A DNA stretch of 64,000 bases. Origin: Chryseobacterium indoltheticum. Its GTDB lineage: Bacteria; Bacteroidota; Bacteroidia; Flavobacteriales; Weeksellaceae. The stretch covers positions 2,852,001 through 2,916,000 of the forward strand of contig NZ_CP033929.1 in assembly GCF_003815915.1 (NCBI RefSeq), in the 5' to 3' direction. The notes beneath the pieces are model-generated. The model was not told the DNA's origin, did no database searches, and was given only the letters and a program-made list of their open reading frames with translations. Within the stretch, counting starts at the first letter, position 1. Each line of letters begins with the position of its first letter. The position numbers and the translations under genes were made by a program. Positions 17,955 through 27,268 of the stretch are shown one piece after another.

Positions 17955-18197
17955 ATGGGAAATAAGACAAACGGTTTATTAGCTTTATTAGGAATAGGTG
18001 CATTAGCATATTGGAAATACAAAAAATCTACTCCGGAGCAGCAGCAAGCTGTAAAAGACAAAATCAACTCTGCGAAGGATAATTTGAACAAATGGGGAAA
18101 TGATTTGAAAGATAAGGCAAATGAAGTGGCTTCCCAGGCGCAAAGTAAATTTGACGAAGCGAAAACAAAAGTAGAAGATTCTGCATCTAATATATAA
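17955..18197 (+). CDS. YtxH-like small membrane-anchored protein
   Basis: 80 aa. A short hydrophobic N-terminal helix (GLLALLGIGALAYWKYKK, residues 7-24) is followed by a charged, Ala/Lys-rich amphipathic region (about 28-80) with repeated KDKxN and DKANEVASQAQSKFDEAKTK patterns, as in YtxH/LEA-like stress proteins. It lies 98 bp after iaaA on the same strand and ends before a strong terminator. Function probably stress- or envelope-related; a role with cyanophycin is not shown. Confidence 0.65.
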   Translation: MGNKTNGLLALLGIGALAYWKYKKSTPEQQQAVKDKINSAKDNLNKWGNDLKDKANEVASQAQSKFDEAKTKVEDSASNI

Positions 18198-18237
18198 GAT
18201 CTGAATTTATAAACTTAAAAATTTAACATTCATATAC

Positions 18238-18268
18238 AAAAAAGTCATCATTACGATGACTTTTTTTG
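18238..18268. terminator. Bidirectional terminator overlapping a stop codon
   Basis: Stem AAAAGTCATC / GATGACTTTT with A- and T-runs. It serves the convergent YtxH-like gene and methyltransferase gene; the hairpin contains the methyltransferase stop codon and its last Lys-Ser-Ser codons. Confidence 0.85.
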
Positions 18269-19048
18269 TGCAGAAAGGGCATAAACCATAGGAATTTTAT
18301 TTCCAAATTTTTCTGCTCGCCATTTTCCTCTTTCGAACTCTTCAATGTGTTTAAAACAAGGGTACGGAGACCAGTCAAACTCCTGAAACTTTTCTATAAC
18401 CATATTTTTATCCACTAAATTTTGCATTACTTCAGATAAGGCGTGGTTCCACATCACATAATCCTGAACTATTTCGGCAGAAAAATCTGCATACGTTCCT
18501 GCGTACGTTTCAGCAATGGGTTTTTCATTAAAATAATTATATGCAATATCTTTAAAATCATCATCAAACATCCAAACAACAGGATGAAATTCTGCCATGA
18601 TAAACTGCCCGCCAGGCTTTAAAAAATGATCAATTACACCCGCCCACTTTTCAAGATCGGGAAGCCAGCCAATTGTGCCGTAACTCGTGAAAACTATATC
18701 AAATTTTTCGTCTAAAATAGTAGGCAAATCGTATACATCAGAGCAAATAAATTCTGTATCTGTATTACATTGCTTCGCCAAATCTCTTCCCGCTTCAATT
18801 GCTTTATCTGAAAGATCAATTCCGGTAACCTGTGCTCCCATTCTCGACAGGGAAATAGAATCCTGCCCAAAATGACACTGCAAATGAAGGATTGTTTTAC
18901 CTTTTACATCTCCTAAAAGTCCTAATTCTATTGAATTTAATGAAGTTCTTCCTTTCAAAAATTCATCAACAAAATAGAAATCAGATTTCAAATGCGGCTC
19001 CACTTTAGCGTTCCAGGATTTCCTGTTAATTTCTAAATAATTTTCCAT
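18251..19048 (-). CDS. Class I SAM-dependent methyltransferase
   Basis: 265 aa from the ATG at 19048. A longer in-frame version begins with a Phe/Lys-rich stretch unlike the family and is rejected. The SAM-binding motif I is KTILHLQCHFGQDSISLSRM with GAQVTGIDLSD as motif post-I, then DIVFTSYGTIGWLPDL and GGQFIMAEFHP as motifs II-III. This matches Methyltransf_11/25 proteins of unknown substrate, commonly annotated as UbiE/small-molecule methyltransferases. A stand-alone gene between two oppositely oriented units. The acceptor cannot be deduced. Confidence 0.85.
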   Translation of the reverse strand: MENYLEINRKSWNAKVEPHLKSDFYFVDEFLKGRTSLNSIELGLLGDVKGKTILHLQCHFGQDSISLSRMGAQVTGIDLSDKAIEAGRDLAKQCNTDTEFICSDVYDLPTILDEKFDIVFTSYGTIGWLPDLEKWAGVIDHFLKPGGQFIMAEFHPVVWMFDDDFKDIAYNYFNEKPIAETYAGTYADFSAEIVQDYVMWNHALSEVMQNLVDKNMVIEKFQEFDWSPYPCFKHIEEFERGKWRAEKFGNKIPMVYALSAQKKSS

Positions 19049-19208
19049 CGTTTTTTTTCTGTAAATATAATTTTTTTCCGAAAACCTATATGCTTTATGG
19101 TTTCCCGTAAAAAAAAACAAGAATGCAAATGTAGTTTTGGAGAAAATTAGAATACTGATTCTTGTTTTACAAAAAAGAAAAAAACAATATTATAAATATC
19201 TATCAACC

Positions 19209-20231
19209 ATGAGTAAAAATTCTTTAGGAGCATCAGATCTATTTTTAGGCGTGCTCGCAATATTATTAATCAGCGTGAGCTTTTATCAAACCTGGGTCGG
19301 GCTTGAGCAAATTTTTGGCAATGCATCATTTGTGATCGCACTCGTGCTTTCTTTGCTTTTATTATTTCTCTGCTGGATGCTTCGTGCGGCAAAACTTGAG
19401 GGTAAATCTACCGGAAGCTTGGTCGGAATTTACATATTCATTGCATCATTTTGTTTTATTGCCAATTTCAACGCTTTGTACACAAGATTTATGCGTACCG
19501 ACATCTATACCAATGAATTAAAAACAATTAATGAAGATTTTAATACGCTGGAAAACAATATTGAAGCAAAATTAAATTATAAATACCCGAAAGAAACCAC
19601 ACGAAATATTGAGATTAAGAAAAAACAATTAATGGCTCAAATTGTTGATCCCGCAAACCAGGGAATCGGGACAAGAGCGCAATCATTGATTAGAGACATT
19701 GAAAAAATGACGGGTCAGAAGGTAGATCTTTTAACGCCAATAGGAAATGATTATGAAGATTTAGCACAAAGAATGGGAAGTCAAATCGATAATATGGTGA
19801 TGGATTTGTCACCGGATGAAAAAAATCTAAAATCAGACGTCAATAATTCTGTTCTGAAATGGAACAAAAGAGTACAGGAGTTTTTACTGTTACCTAAAAA
19901 AGAGAAGGATGATTTGGCGCAATCGCTTATAGACAATGCCTTGACAGATTATAATAAACTTGGAAACCGAGGCAGTAATGTTTTAGGAGAAGATAAATTT
20001 AAATTCGAACCTTTACTTTCTCAGACACAAAACGTTGGAAAAATCGGTTATGCTTTTGAGCACGCAATTAAAAACTTCGGAATGTATCAGTTTGTTGTTT
20101 TGGCGGGATGTATTTTATTAGACTTCGTGATTGTGATTATCATTTTACTGGTGACAAGTCCCGATAACAGAACCAATAACAGCGTTTTAGGAAACAGAAA
20201 AAAAGGCAGAACGTTAATCCCTAATAAATAA
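19209..20231 (+). CDS. Four-helix membrane protein of a GTPase operon
   Basis: 340 aa from the ATG at 19209; an in-frame TTG extension to 19137 encodes a basic stretch and is less likely. Three hydrophobic helices lie near the N-terminus (about 10-30, 40-60, 69-90), then a soluble Lys/Asp-rich domain (about 95-290) with helix-forming repeats, then a last helix at 295-320 (FVVLAGCILLDFVIVIIILL) and a basic tail. No enzymatic motif. It is separated by only 6 nt from the GTPase gene and is likely the membrane anchor of the three-gene unit. I do not recognise its family by name. Confidence 0.65.
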   Translation: MSKNSLGASDLFLGVLAILLISVSFYQTWVGLEQIFGNASFVIALVLSLLLLFLCWMLRAAKLEGKSTGSLVGIYIFIASFCFIANFNALYTRFMRTDIYTNELKTINEDFNTLENNIEAKLNYKYPKETTRNIEIKKKQLMAQIVDPANQGIGTRAQSLIRDIEKMTGQKVDLLTPIGNDYEDLAQRMGSQIDNMVMDLSPDEKNLKSDVNNSVLKWNKRVQEFLLLPKKEKDDLAQSLIDNALTDYNKLGNRGSNVLGEDKFKFEPLLSQTQNVGKIGYAFEHAIKNFGMYQFVVLAGCILLDFVIVIIILLVTSPDNRTNNSVLGNRKKGRTLIPNK

Positions 20232-20237
20232 ATTACC

Positions 20238-21212
20238 ATGATGAATAATGACAAACCTTTTTCTTTCGATAACTATGATTATGACAACGATTTTAAAAAA
20301 TTCGATGACTTTACAGAGCATCAAAACGAGATTGTAACGAATGAAAATATTTACACGCTTCCTGAAATAGAAGATGACGGTTTTGTTCCCACCTCAAACG
20401 GCAGTACAACCACCGTGAAAAATAAAGACAGTAATTTCGTCTTCTTTTACGGAACCTCTGCTTCGGGAAAATCAGTTATTCTATCAGCGATTTTGTATTA
20501 TCTGAATTCTTATGCCGGAGTTTTGCGACCGAAATTAGGAAGCCCAAATTCCAGAGAAGCCCAAATTTTATTGGCTGATTTTTTTGAAAATATAAAAAAA
20601 GGTATCCTTCCCAACCGAAGTACGAGAGATCAGGTCACAAGATTAGATTTTGTGTTTGACCCGAATAATCAATCGAAAAAAGTTCCTTCCATTAATATTT
20701 CATTTTTAGAAACTGCTGGAGAAAATCATAACGAAATATCAAGAGGCGGAAGATATCACGCAGATATTGAAGCCTACTTAAACTCAGATATTCCGCTGAA
20801 CTTTTTGATTGTAACAAGCTATGACAAAGCGCATCATGAAGATTCTAAAATCGTGGAGTTTTTAGATTATCTGGAAAAAAAAGGAAAGAATCTGAAAAAT
20901 GTAAATGTACTTCTTGTGATTTCCAAATGGGATAAATCCGGAAACACAGGCGTAGATAATGAGCAACATCTTGAAAACTTCATCAGCGAAAGATTGAGCA
21001 TGACCAATAACAGAATTGATACGTACAACCTCAGCAAAACCTTTTTTACCATAGGAAATGTGCAGAATCAGGCTGGAATTGAAAAAATAACACTCCTGAA
21101 TCTGGAATCGGCAGAAGTCATTGCAAAGTGGCTGTATAATAATATCGTTGGCTACGATTTGGATTATGAAGGTACTTTCTGGGAAAAAATAAAATTTAGC
21201 TTTTCAAAATAG
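20238..21212 (+). CDS. P-loop GTPase-like protein
   Basis: 324 aa. An N-terminal acidic, low-complexity region (1-60) is followed by a P-loop NTPase: Walker A YGTSASGKS (71-79), a Walker B/G3-like FLETAGE (156-162), and a G4-like VISKWDKSG (228-236; S/NKxD with Trp inserted). This is most like the double-GTPase/TRAFAC-type proteins found in bacterial conflict islands. No membrane helix. It sits 6 nt after the membrane gene and immediately (0 nt) before the coiled-coil gene, so all three should be co-expressed and probably form one complex. GTP hydrolysis and partners are inferred only. Confidence 0.75.
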   Translation: MMNNDKPFSFDNYDYDNDFKKFDDFTEHQNEIVTNENIYTLPEIEDDGFVPTSNGSTTTVKNKDSNFVFFYGTSASGKSVILSAILYYLNSYAGVLRPKLGSPNSREAQILLADFFENIKKGILPNRSTRDQVTRLDFVFDPNNQSKKVPSINISFLETAGENHNEISRGGRYHADIEAYLNSDIPLNFLIVTSYDKAHHEDSKIVEFLDYLEKKGKNLKNVNVLLVISKWDKSGNTGVDNEQHLENFISERLSMTNNRIDTYNLSKTFFTIGNVQNQAGIEKITLLNLESAEVIAKWLYNNIVGYDLDYEGTFWEKIKFSFSK

Positions 21213-22811
21213 ATGAAAAAAATAAATGTCTTCGGCTTTGCAACATTTGGAACTCCAAACGGTTTTACACAATCCTGTATTTATGGAAATAAAAATTTAG
21301 AGAAAGCTCTAAAAACCTTCGACCTAAAAACAGATGCCATACAATTATTATCTCCCAATGACCGTATTTACTCGATTAGAAAAGAAGGTATTGCGGATAA
21401 TTTTTTGATCTCTTATTCTGTTTATACGTACGCAAAGGAAAAAAATTCTAACAGAACAGGCACTTTTATCGGTACAAGTTTGATTTTTTCTGATGAAGTA
21501 GCTGATGAAAATTTAATCTTAAACTCGTTGCATCAGATTCACCAGAACTTAAAAAATAATAATGTAAGCAATAATGTTTTAAATATCAATCATTCAAAAG
21601 AGTTTAATCTCACGAATGTTTTTGATCAGGATTTCGAAAAAATTGAATACAACAGTAGAAAAGTAAGCTTTTTAGACTGGGAAAGTTCAGATAAAAATCT
21701 GGTTATTTTCACCAATAAATTAGACAGTAATTCCATTCAGAATCTGTTTAAAAAAGCTTTGGAGATTTTACCAAAATATGATACGCTGTTTTTTATCGAC
21801 AGTAAAGAAATTGCTGAATTTGTTTCTCAAAAAAGACTTTTCAGATTAATTGATGTCAATATTTTAGAAGAAGAAATACAAAATTTTCAAACTGAAATTA
21901 AACAACAGGTTCTCAATACGATTTCAAAATTCAAAAAACAAAGTAAAAAAATTGAAGACGATGGAAGAAACGAATATGAAAATTTAAAGAAGCAAATAGA
22001 GCAAGACAAGAAAATACATGTTGAGAATGGTAATAAAATAGAGAAAGCAGATAAAAATCTGACAGCTTTAAATAGCTTACACTCGAATTTTTTAAGAAAA
22101 TTCAATGAGTTTATTTCTGCTTTGGAATCCGGAAAAAAACTGGAAGAAGTCAATAATTCTATCAAACAAATTGAGAAAGAATTTTATGCTGAAAAAAGAA
22201 AATTAGATCATCCGGCTCAAATTTCTTCTTTCAGTAATCATCGAAATCAGAGTTCTTTTCCTTTACAAAGGCCGTCTTTATCAGAATTTCCCCATCATAC
22301 AGAAGAAAAGCAAAGCAAAAATACAGTCTTTCTGATTATTTCTTTTGTGTTGAATATTTTATTGATCGGTGCATTGGTATTTCTCACAATGTTTTACGAA
22401 AAGGAAAAGAAACAGCAAGTAATTCCGGACGTTTCTCCCGTATCCCAAGAAACAGTTAAAAATGAAACTTCAGAAAATGACAGCTTATGGAAAAGCAAAA
22501 TTAATCCTGTGCCAAATGAAATTGCTTTAAATGCAAATAACAAAAACTTAGAATTGAGTAAGCTTACGGAAGGCAAAACACATGTCGATGAGATCGTACA
22601 ATTTATTTTTGAAAAAAATAAGATCATCAAAGATGTATATCAATTTCAAAAGAGCGATTATGCAGATGATTTAATTAAAGAAAATCCTGATGCGTTCGAT
22701 TCAAAAAGAGTTTTAATAAGAAAAGATTCAATACTAAAAATACCATTCTACTCGGAATCTTCTCACAAAAGTGTAGCTGAAACAGACATTTATCAAAGTG
22801 CAGATCATTGA
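21213..22811 (+). CDS. GTPase-associated coiled-coil protein with one membrane helix
   Basis: 532 aa. The N-terminal 210 residues form a globular domain (FGFATFGTPNGFTQSCIYG; a later TGTFIGTSLIF strand) reminiscent of GAP1-N type GTPase-associated domains. A charged coiled coil follows (about 215-335), then a Ser/Pro-rich linker, one membrane helix (371-393), and an extracytoplasmic tail of about 140 aa rich in Lys, Asp and Asn with a LysM-like feel (DEIVQFIFEKNKIIKDVYQF). The start abuts the GTPase stop. The cytoplasmic N-domain plus coiled coil plus membrane helix would let a GTPase on the inner face signal to the periplasm. Family membership is from memory of domain architectures and needs a profile search. 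Confidence 0.7.
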   Translation: MKKINVFGFATFGTPNGFTQSCIYGNKNLEKALKTFDLKTDAIQLLSPNDRIYSIRKEGIADNFLISYSVYTYAKEKNSNRTGTFIGTSLIFSDEVADENLILNSLHQIHQNLKNNNVSNNVLNINHSKEFNLTNVFDQDFEKIEYNSRKVSFLDWESSDKNLVIFTNKLDSNSIQNLFKKALEILPKYDTLFFIDSKEIAEFVSQKRLFRLIDVNILEEEIQNFQTEIKQQVLNTISKFKKQSKKIEDDGRNEYENLKKQIEQDKKIHVENGNKIEKADKNLTALNSLHSNFLRKFNEFISALESGKKLEEVNNSIKQIEKEFYAEKRKLDHPAQISSFSNHRNQSSFPLQRPSLSEFPHHTEEKQSKNTVFLIISFVLNILLIGALVFLTMFYEKEKKQQVIPDVSPVSQETVKNETSENDSLWKSKINPVPNEIALNANNKNLELSKLTEGKTHVDEIVQFIFEKNKIIKDVYQFQKSDYADDLIKENPDAFDSKRVLIRKDSILKIPFYSESSHKSVAETDIYQSADH

Positions 22812-22953
22812 AAGAAAATTTATTAGCTAATCTTTAAGTTTGCAAAAATCCTGAGTATTTAATCATTTCTTTTGATATTTTTGTCGTAAAATCTTATCTG
22901 TAAATTTTGATATTACTGAAGATGGATAACAATGACAATGTAATTATATTAAA

Positions 22954-23454
22954 ATGATTTATAAAACTTTTCTCATCTTTCTCTTCCCAATTATTATCTT
23001 TTCGCAGAGTAAATCTTATAAAGTAATCGGGGTAAAAGACGGTGATACTGTAGAAATATTAATGGACGGGAAACCACAGGTCGTAAGGCTTTCACACATT
23101 GATTGTCCGGAAAAAAAACAGCCGTTTGGAAACAATGCAAAACAGTTTGTATCAGATGTGTGTTTTGGAAGAAAAGTTAAACTTTCTACAGGCTGGAAAA
23201 AAGATCGCAATAAAAGATTGCTGGCCGAGATTATATTATCAAACGGCAAAAATCTTAATAAAGAGCTTGTAAAAAATGGTTTGGCCTGGCATTTCAAAAG
23301 ATACTCGAAAGACAACAGTTATGATGATTTGGAAAAACAGGCAAAAAAATTAGAATTAGGATTATGGAAGGACAAAAATCCGGTGGCGCCTTGGGAATGG
23401 AGGAAATCACGAAAAAAAACCTCACACCGCTCAGTGTCTACTTCCAATAAATAA
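22954..23454 (+). CDS. Secreted thermonuclease-like protein (SNase)
   Basis: 166 aa with a signal peptide (MIYKTFLIFLFPIIIFS) and an SNase OB-fold. The active-site set is visible: DGDTVEI, RLSHIDCPE with a catalytic-type Arg and Glu, and RNKRLLAEI with the second Arg. Exported to the periplasm or beyond, it degrades DNA or RNA for nutrition or defence. The C-terminal KNPVAPWEWRKS is the usual family ending. It is followed by a strong terminator. The 142-bp gap before it has a TATTTTTG promoter-like box. Confidence 0.85.
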   Translation: MIYKTFLIFLFPIIIFSQSKSYKVIGVKDGDTVEILMDGKPQVVRLSHIDCPEKKQPFGNNAKQFVSDVCFGRKVKLSTGWKKDRNKRLLAEIILSNGKNLNKELVKNGLAWHFKRYSKDNSYDDLEKQAKKLELGLWKDKNPVAPWEWRKSRKKTSHRSVSTSNK

Positions 23455-23458
23455 CAGA

Positions 23459-23492
23459 AAAAATTCCGGCTGTCTTACAGCCGGAATTTTTA
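23459..23492 (+). terminator. Rho-independent terminator
   Basis: Stem AAATTCCGGCTGT / ACAGCCGGAATTT with a 3-nt loop and a T-run, just after the SNase gene. Confidence 0.9.
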
Positions 23493-23540
23493 ATTTATCT
23501 GTAAAAATTATCTAATTAATACTCTAATATTTTCTGAAAA

Positions 23541-24007
23541 TCATTCAGAAAACTGATCAATAAATCTCTTTAATTGCAGATCTCCAAAACCATAAACCGT
23601 ATATTTTTGATTAAAAATTCTGAAAACTTCACCAAAATCCTCTGTGTTCTTTTGAATATCTTTTATCTGATTTTCCAAGATTCCGTTAAACCTATTTTCG
23701 TTTGCAACGACCAGTTCTTTAAGGTTTCTCACAATTCCTGACAAAACAAGTCGTCTTCAAACCAGAAAAACACAGAAGAATCCTCTGGAATATTTTGTAT
23801 CCTTTGAAATTCTTTTACAACCAATTCTTCATAATCGCTTTCTGAATCGTGATTTTCTGTGATAAATTTCTTACGATTTTCAAAGAAATTATTGTCTGAA
23901 ACAGGTCCATCAATTAATGCTTCACGCCAGATAATGATTTCACCTTCCATATTTTTCGGAAATTTTTCGGCCAAGCAATCGCCATTCAGAATGTGAAAAG
24001 TACTCAT
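23541..24007 (-). pseudogene. Decayed DUF1835-domain gene (internal deletion plus frameshift)
   Basis: Reading on the minus strand, ATG 24007 gives a DUF1835 N-terminus (STFHILNGDCLAEKFP, EIIIWREALIDGPVS) that stops right after FFWFEDDLFCQEL. A second frame begins within the same 16 nt and encodes a typical C-terminal end (FNQKYTVYGFGDLQLKRFID). Intact DUF1835 proteins of this kind are about 250-300 aa, so roughly 100-150 residues between the two are missing, with a frame change at the junction. It is therefore likely a non-functional remnant. It starts 13 nt before the hisS stop side on the same strand. An alternative is two small real proteins, which I think unlikely. Confidence 0.65.
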
Positions 24008-24019
24008 TAGCAAATGAAA

Positions 24020-25390
24020 CTATAAATTAAGAAATTCTTCCAAAGAAACTGTTTTCTGTTCACCAGCTTCCAAGTTTTTAAAAGTAACCGTATTATTTTT
24101 CACCTCTTCTTCACCTAAGAAAACAAGGTTTTTAATACCTTTCTTTTCAGCGTAAGTAAACTGCTTATTGATTTTTGCACTTTCAGGATACAGCTCTGCA
24201 GAAATTCCTTTTTCTCTTAATTGGATAATTAGTTTTAAAGCTTCTGAGGTTTCTTCTCCGCCAAAGTTGGCAAATAGATATTCTACATTCGAAGTAGCTT
24301 CTTCAGGAAAAAGATTCAATTCTTCCATCACCAGATAAATTCGGTCTAGACCAAAAGAAATTCCTATTCCGGGAATATTTTTCACGCCAAAAACTTCAGT
24401 AAGATTGTCATACCTTCCGCCACCGCCGATAGAACCCATTTGCGCTTCATCTGCTTTCACTTCAAAAATTGCTCCGGTGTAGTAATCTAAACCACGCGCC
24501 AAAGTAATATCAAAAACAAGATTCTGAATATTAACTCCCAAATTCAGAGATTGTGTAATCACAAATTCAAGTTCTTCAACACCTTTCAAACCAATTTCAT
24601 TTCCGGCAAACTTTTCTTTCAGCTGAAGAAGATTTTCTAAAGCATCATTAGACTGATTGAAAAGGAAATCTAATTTATCAATCGATTCCTGAGAAATATT
24701 TCTTTCTAAAAGTTCTTTCACTACTCCATCCTTCCCTATTTTGTCTAATTTATCAAGAGCAACGGTGAAATCGATCAGCTTATCTGTAATTCCGGCATAT
24801 TCTGCTAAACCTGAAAGAATTTTTCTGTTGTTGATATGAATCGTTACCGAAACTTTCAACTCAGCAAATGATTTTAAATATAATTGAACCAAATCAACTT
24901 CCTGCCACAAACTTTCGCTTCCCACAACATCGGCATCACACTGATAAAACTCTCTGAATCTTCCTTTCTGTGGACGATCTGCTCTCCAAACCGGTTGAAT
25001 TTGGTAACGTTTGTATGGAAACGTTAGTTTCCCGTGATTCATCGCAACAAATCTTGCGAAAGGAACCGTTAAGTCATAACGAAGTGCTTTATCCGTAAGA
25101 CTTTCGGCACTAAACGGTTTATCTAAAGCTTTCTGAAAATCGTTCAACATTTGAGTTTTCTTATCTTCTTTAGCTTCGTTGATGCTTGAATTTAAAATTT
25201 TAAAAATCAAACGATCTCCTTCTTCACCATATTTTCCGGTCAAAGTAGAAAGGTTTTCAAAACTTGGTGTTTCTAAAGGCTGAAACCCAAATAATTCGAA
25301 ATTCTTCTGTAATATATTGATGATGTATTTTCTTCTCGAAACTTCCAGTGAGGTAAAATCTCTCGTTCCTTTTGCTAAGCTTGGCTTCAT
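24020..25390 (-). CDS. hisS: Histidine--tRNA ligase
   Basis: Class II aminoacyl-tRNA synthetase that charges tRNA-His. 456 aa. Motif 2 is [20 protein letters not shown], the His-binding loop [15 protein letters not shown], and motif 3 [11 protein letters not shown]. The C-terminal anticodon-binding domain (about 350-456) is complete. The start ATG at 25390 gives [12 protein letters not shown], as in other HisRS. The gene sits next to a terminator for the HRDC gene on the upstream side, and only 12 nt separate its stop from the decayed DUF1835 gene. Essential housekeeping gene. Confidence 0.95.
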   Translation of the reverse strand: MKPSLAKGTRDFTSLEVSRRKYIINILQKNFELFGFQPLETPSFENLSTLTGKYGEEGDRLIFKILNSSINEAKEDKKTQMLNDFQKALDKPFSAESLTDKALRYDLTVPFARFVAMNHGKLTFPYKRYQIQPVWRADRPQKGRFREFYQCDADVVGSESLWQEVDLVQLYLKSFAELKVSVTIHINNRKILSGLAEYAGITDKLIDFTVALDKLDKIGKDGVVKELLERNISQESIDKLDFLFNQSNDALENLLQLKEKFAGNEIGLKGVEELEFVITQSLNLGVNIQNLVFDITLARGLDYYTGAIFEVKADEAQMGSIGGGGRYDNLTEVFGVKNIPGIGISFGLDRIYLVMEELNLFPEEATSNVEYLFANFGGEETSEALKLIIQLREKGISAELYPESAKINKQFTYAEKKGIKNLVFLGEEEVKNNTVTFKNLEAGEQKTVSLEEFLNL

Positions 25391-25466
25391 TTTTATAAAT
25401 GATAATTGATGGTTGATAAATTATATTCACTGCAAAAATAAGGAATTGAAAGGACTTTTAAATCAA

Positions 25467-25500
25467 TAAAAAAGCCGTAGAATTTATTTCTCCGGCCTTT
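25467..25500 (-). terminator. Imperfect terminator of the HRDC gene
   Basis: On the minus strand AAAGGCCGGAGAA / TTCTACGGCTTT followed by a T-run; two mismatches in the stem. It lies between the HRDC gene end and hisS. Confidence 0.6.
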
Positions 25501-25534
25501 CATTTCATCATTTGTGTTTTTAGTCGTTTTTATC

Positions 25535-25996
25535 TTACACGCTTTCCAGGATTTCTAAAATCTCTTCGCCGTAGTTTTCAATCTTATGTTTTCCGAAACC
25601 TTTGATGTCGAGCAACTCTTCTTTTTTAGCAGGCTTATATTTCGCAACAGACACGAGCTCTTTATTGGTTGCTATAAAATACGTCGGAAGATTTTGTTCT
25701 CTTGCTTTTTCGGAGCGCCAAAGCTTCAGAGCATCCAGAATTTTACCTTCGTCTTCGTTTAACATTTCATCATCCGCAGAATATTTAACTGCTTTAGAAT
25801 CTTTCACGATTGTTTTATTAACGGCAGATTCTATGTCATTAAAATACAATACCACCGACCAAAACTGTTCGTCGTGAACAAATGCAGTTTCAGTTTTAAT
25901 AATTTCATGATGTTCAAGAAAATGATCGATTTCTCTTTGGTCTTCACGCAGAAATTCATCTGCAATTCTGATTTTTAAAACTTTTATTTTCATCAT
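25535..25996 (-). CDS. HRDC-domain protein
   Basis: 153 aa. The C-terminal half (about 80-150) is an HRDC domain: a LWRSEKAREQNLPTYFIATNKELVSVAK-type sequence ending in LLDIKGFGKHKIENYGEEIL, the helical nucleic-acid-binding module of RecQ and RNase D. The N-terminal half has no recognised motif. Two Met codons at the start. It stands alone rather than fused to a helicase; recQ with its own HRDC is at 59670. It may help DNA or RNA binding of another protein. No operon partner is obvious. Confidence 0.75.
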   Translation of the reverse strand: MMKIKVLKIRIADEFLREDQREIDHFLEHHEIIKTETAFVHDEQFWSVVLYFNDIESAVNKTIVKDSKAVKYSADDEMLNEDEGKILDALKLWRSEKAREQNLPTYFIATNKELVSVAKYKPAKKEELLDIKGFGKHKIENYGEEILEILESV

Positions 25997-26170
25997 TTGT
26001 GCTTTTAAAGTTTATCAATTATTTGATTATCCGTTTTAATCCTACAATTATTTTAATGCGAAGTGCGCAAAGCTTTTCTTGACAACTCGCCGTATTAAGT
26101 TCGCAAAGGCGTAAACTTAGCAAAGAACTGAAAGTTTATCATAAAAAAAGTGTAGGTTGATAAACGGATA

Positions 26171-26503
26171 TTATTTACCACCCAAAAGCAGAAGTTCATC
26201 TACTCTGATTTCGGTAATATATTTTTTCACCCCATCTTTATCGTCGTACGATCTGTACGTTAATTTCCCTTCAATGGCAATCTCTTTTCCTTTTGGAACA
26301 TATTTCTGAAAAATCTCAGCCGTTTTCCCAAAAGCTACCAAACTGTGCCATTGTGTTTCTTCTACTTTCTCACCTTTTGCGTTGGTGTAATGATCGTTTG
26401 TAGCGAGTGATACCGAAGCTTTCATTCCGCCGTTTTCGAAGTTTACTGTTTCAACTTCTTTACCTGTAAAACCGATTAAGGTTACTTTGTTTCTTAGTGA
26501 CAT
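26171..26503 (-). CDS. ssb: Single-stranded DNA-binding protein, short paralogue
   Basis: 110 aa OB-fold: SLRNKVTLIGFTGKEVET, W in ETQWHSLVAFGKTAE, and YVPKGKEIAIEGKLTYRSYDD. It binds ssDNA as a tetramer in the canonical family. The protein ends right after the last OB strand (VDELLLLGGK) and lacks the acidic DDDIPF-type tip that recruits partners. It is thus likely a secondary SSB, not the main replication SSB. The 230-bp upstream gap has no gene. Confidence 0.88.
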   Translation of the reverse strand: MSLRNKVTLIGFTGKEVETVNFENGGMKASVSLATNDHYTNAKGEKVEETQWHSLVAFGKTAEIFQKYVPKGKEIAIEGKLTYRSYDDKDGVKKYITEIRVDELLLLGGK

Positions 26504-27015
26504 AACTTTATATTTTTTAGATTAGCGATTTAGATAAGAGACGTTCACTTGTTTCTCAAATCTCTGTTGCAAAGATTCATCAGATTGAAAAAATTAGTCG
26601 GTGATAAACTATTTAAATTCGTTTGTAGTCGTTTGAAAATGGATATATAAAGAAAATCAATATTTATTTTATAAAGATTTGATTAGCTCATCTTCGTATA
26701 TTTGGAAATTTGCGAAAATAAAACCCACTTGTAATGAAAAGTAAAATATTATTTCCCTTGCTGCTATTTTCTATATTTATAAATGCACAAAATGAATTAG
26801 ACAAGACTGATAAAATAATTGATGAAATGTGCTTAAACTTTAAAAGTACTGAAAACTTAAATGATTCTATAGGGCATAAAACAAAAGGTCAAATAAAGTG
26901 GCTAAATACCTGATAGTAAAAGGAAAAACACAAAATACAGGGTTGGTGAAAATATAAACAGACCGTCAAAAATATACTTTTTACTACCGTTTAAACATTT
27001 ATTAAATACAATATA

Positions 27016-27035
27016 AACACTCTTAATGGAGTGTT
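27016..27035. other. Hairpin inside the insertion
   Basis: Stem AACACTC / GAGTGTT with a TTAATG loop and a T-rich end. Similar in sequence to the hairpin at 27228 (CACTC/GAGTG). Confidence 0.5.
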
Positions 27036-27227
27036 TTGTTGTTTTATGGCTAATAATGGCTTTAAAGTAGCTGGAATATGATTTTTAGAAAGATGATGTC
27101 ATTTGGCACAGGAGAAAGCAGGCCTCAATATGTGGTTTTTCTCTTCGCTTTTACATCGTATCGTCAACAATTGTACTTCTTACTTTCATTTTAAATGCTG
27201 TTTAAATAGTATTTAAAAATAAATAAA

Positions 27228-27248
27228 AAAGCACTCATAGAGTGCTTT
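27228..27248 (-). terminator. Terminator of the 71-aa cargo gene
   Basis: Stem AAAGCACTC / GAGTGCTTT, 20 nt past the stop of the minus-strand gene, followed on the minus strand by a T-run. Confidence 0.7.
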
Positions 27249-27268
27249 AAATTGTGTTTAAAAAATAC

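Noticed and set aside
19137..19208. TTG-started extension of the membrane protein
   Set aside because: The added residues are basic, low-complexity and AT-run-driven, while the ATG at 19209 starts a normal membrane protein.
26040..26160. tRNA or small RNA in the gap before ssb
   Set aside because: It contains words resembling dispersed repeats (GCGCAAAGC, GTTCGCAAAGGCG) but no cloverleaf or stable hairpin with a T-run.
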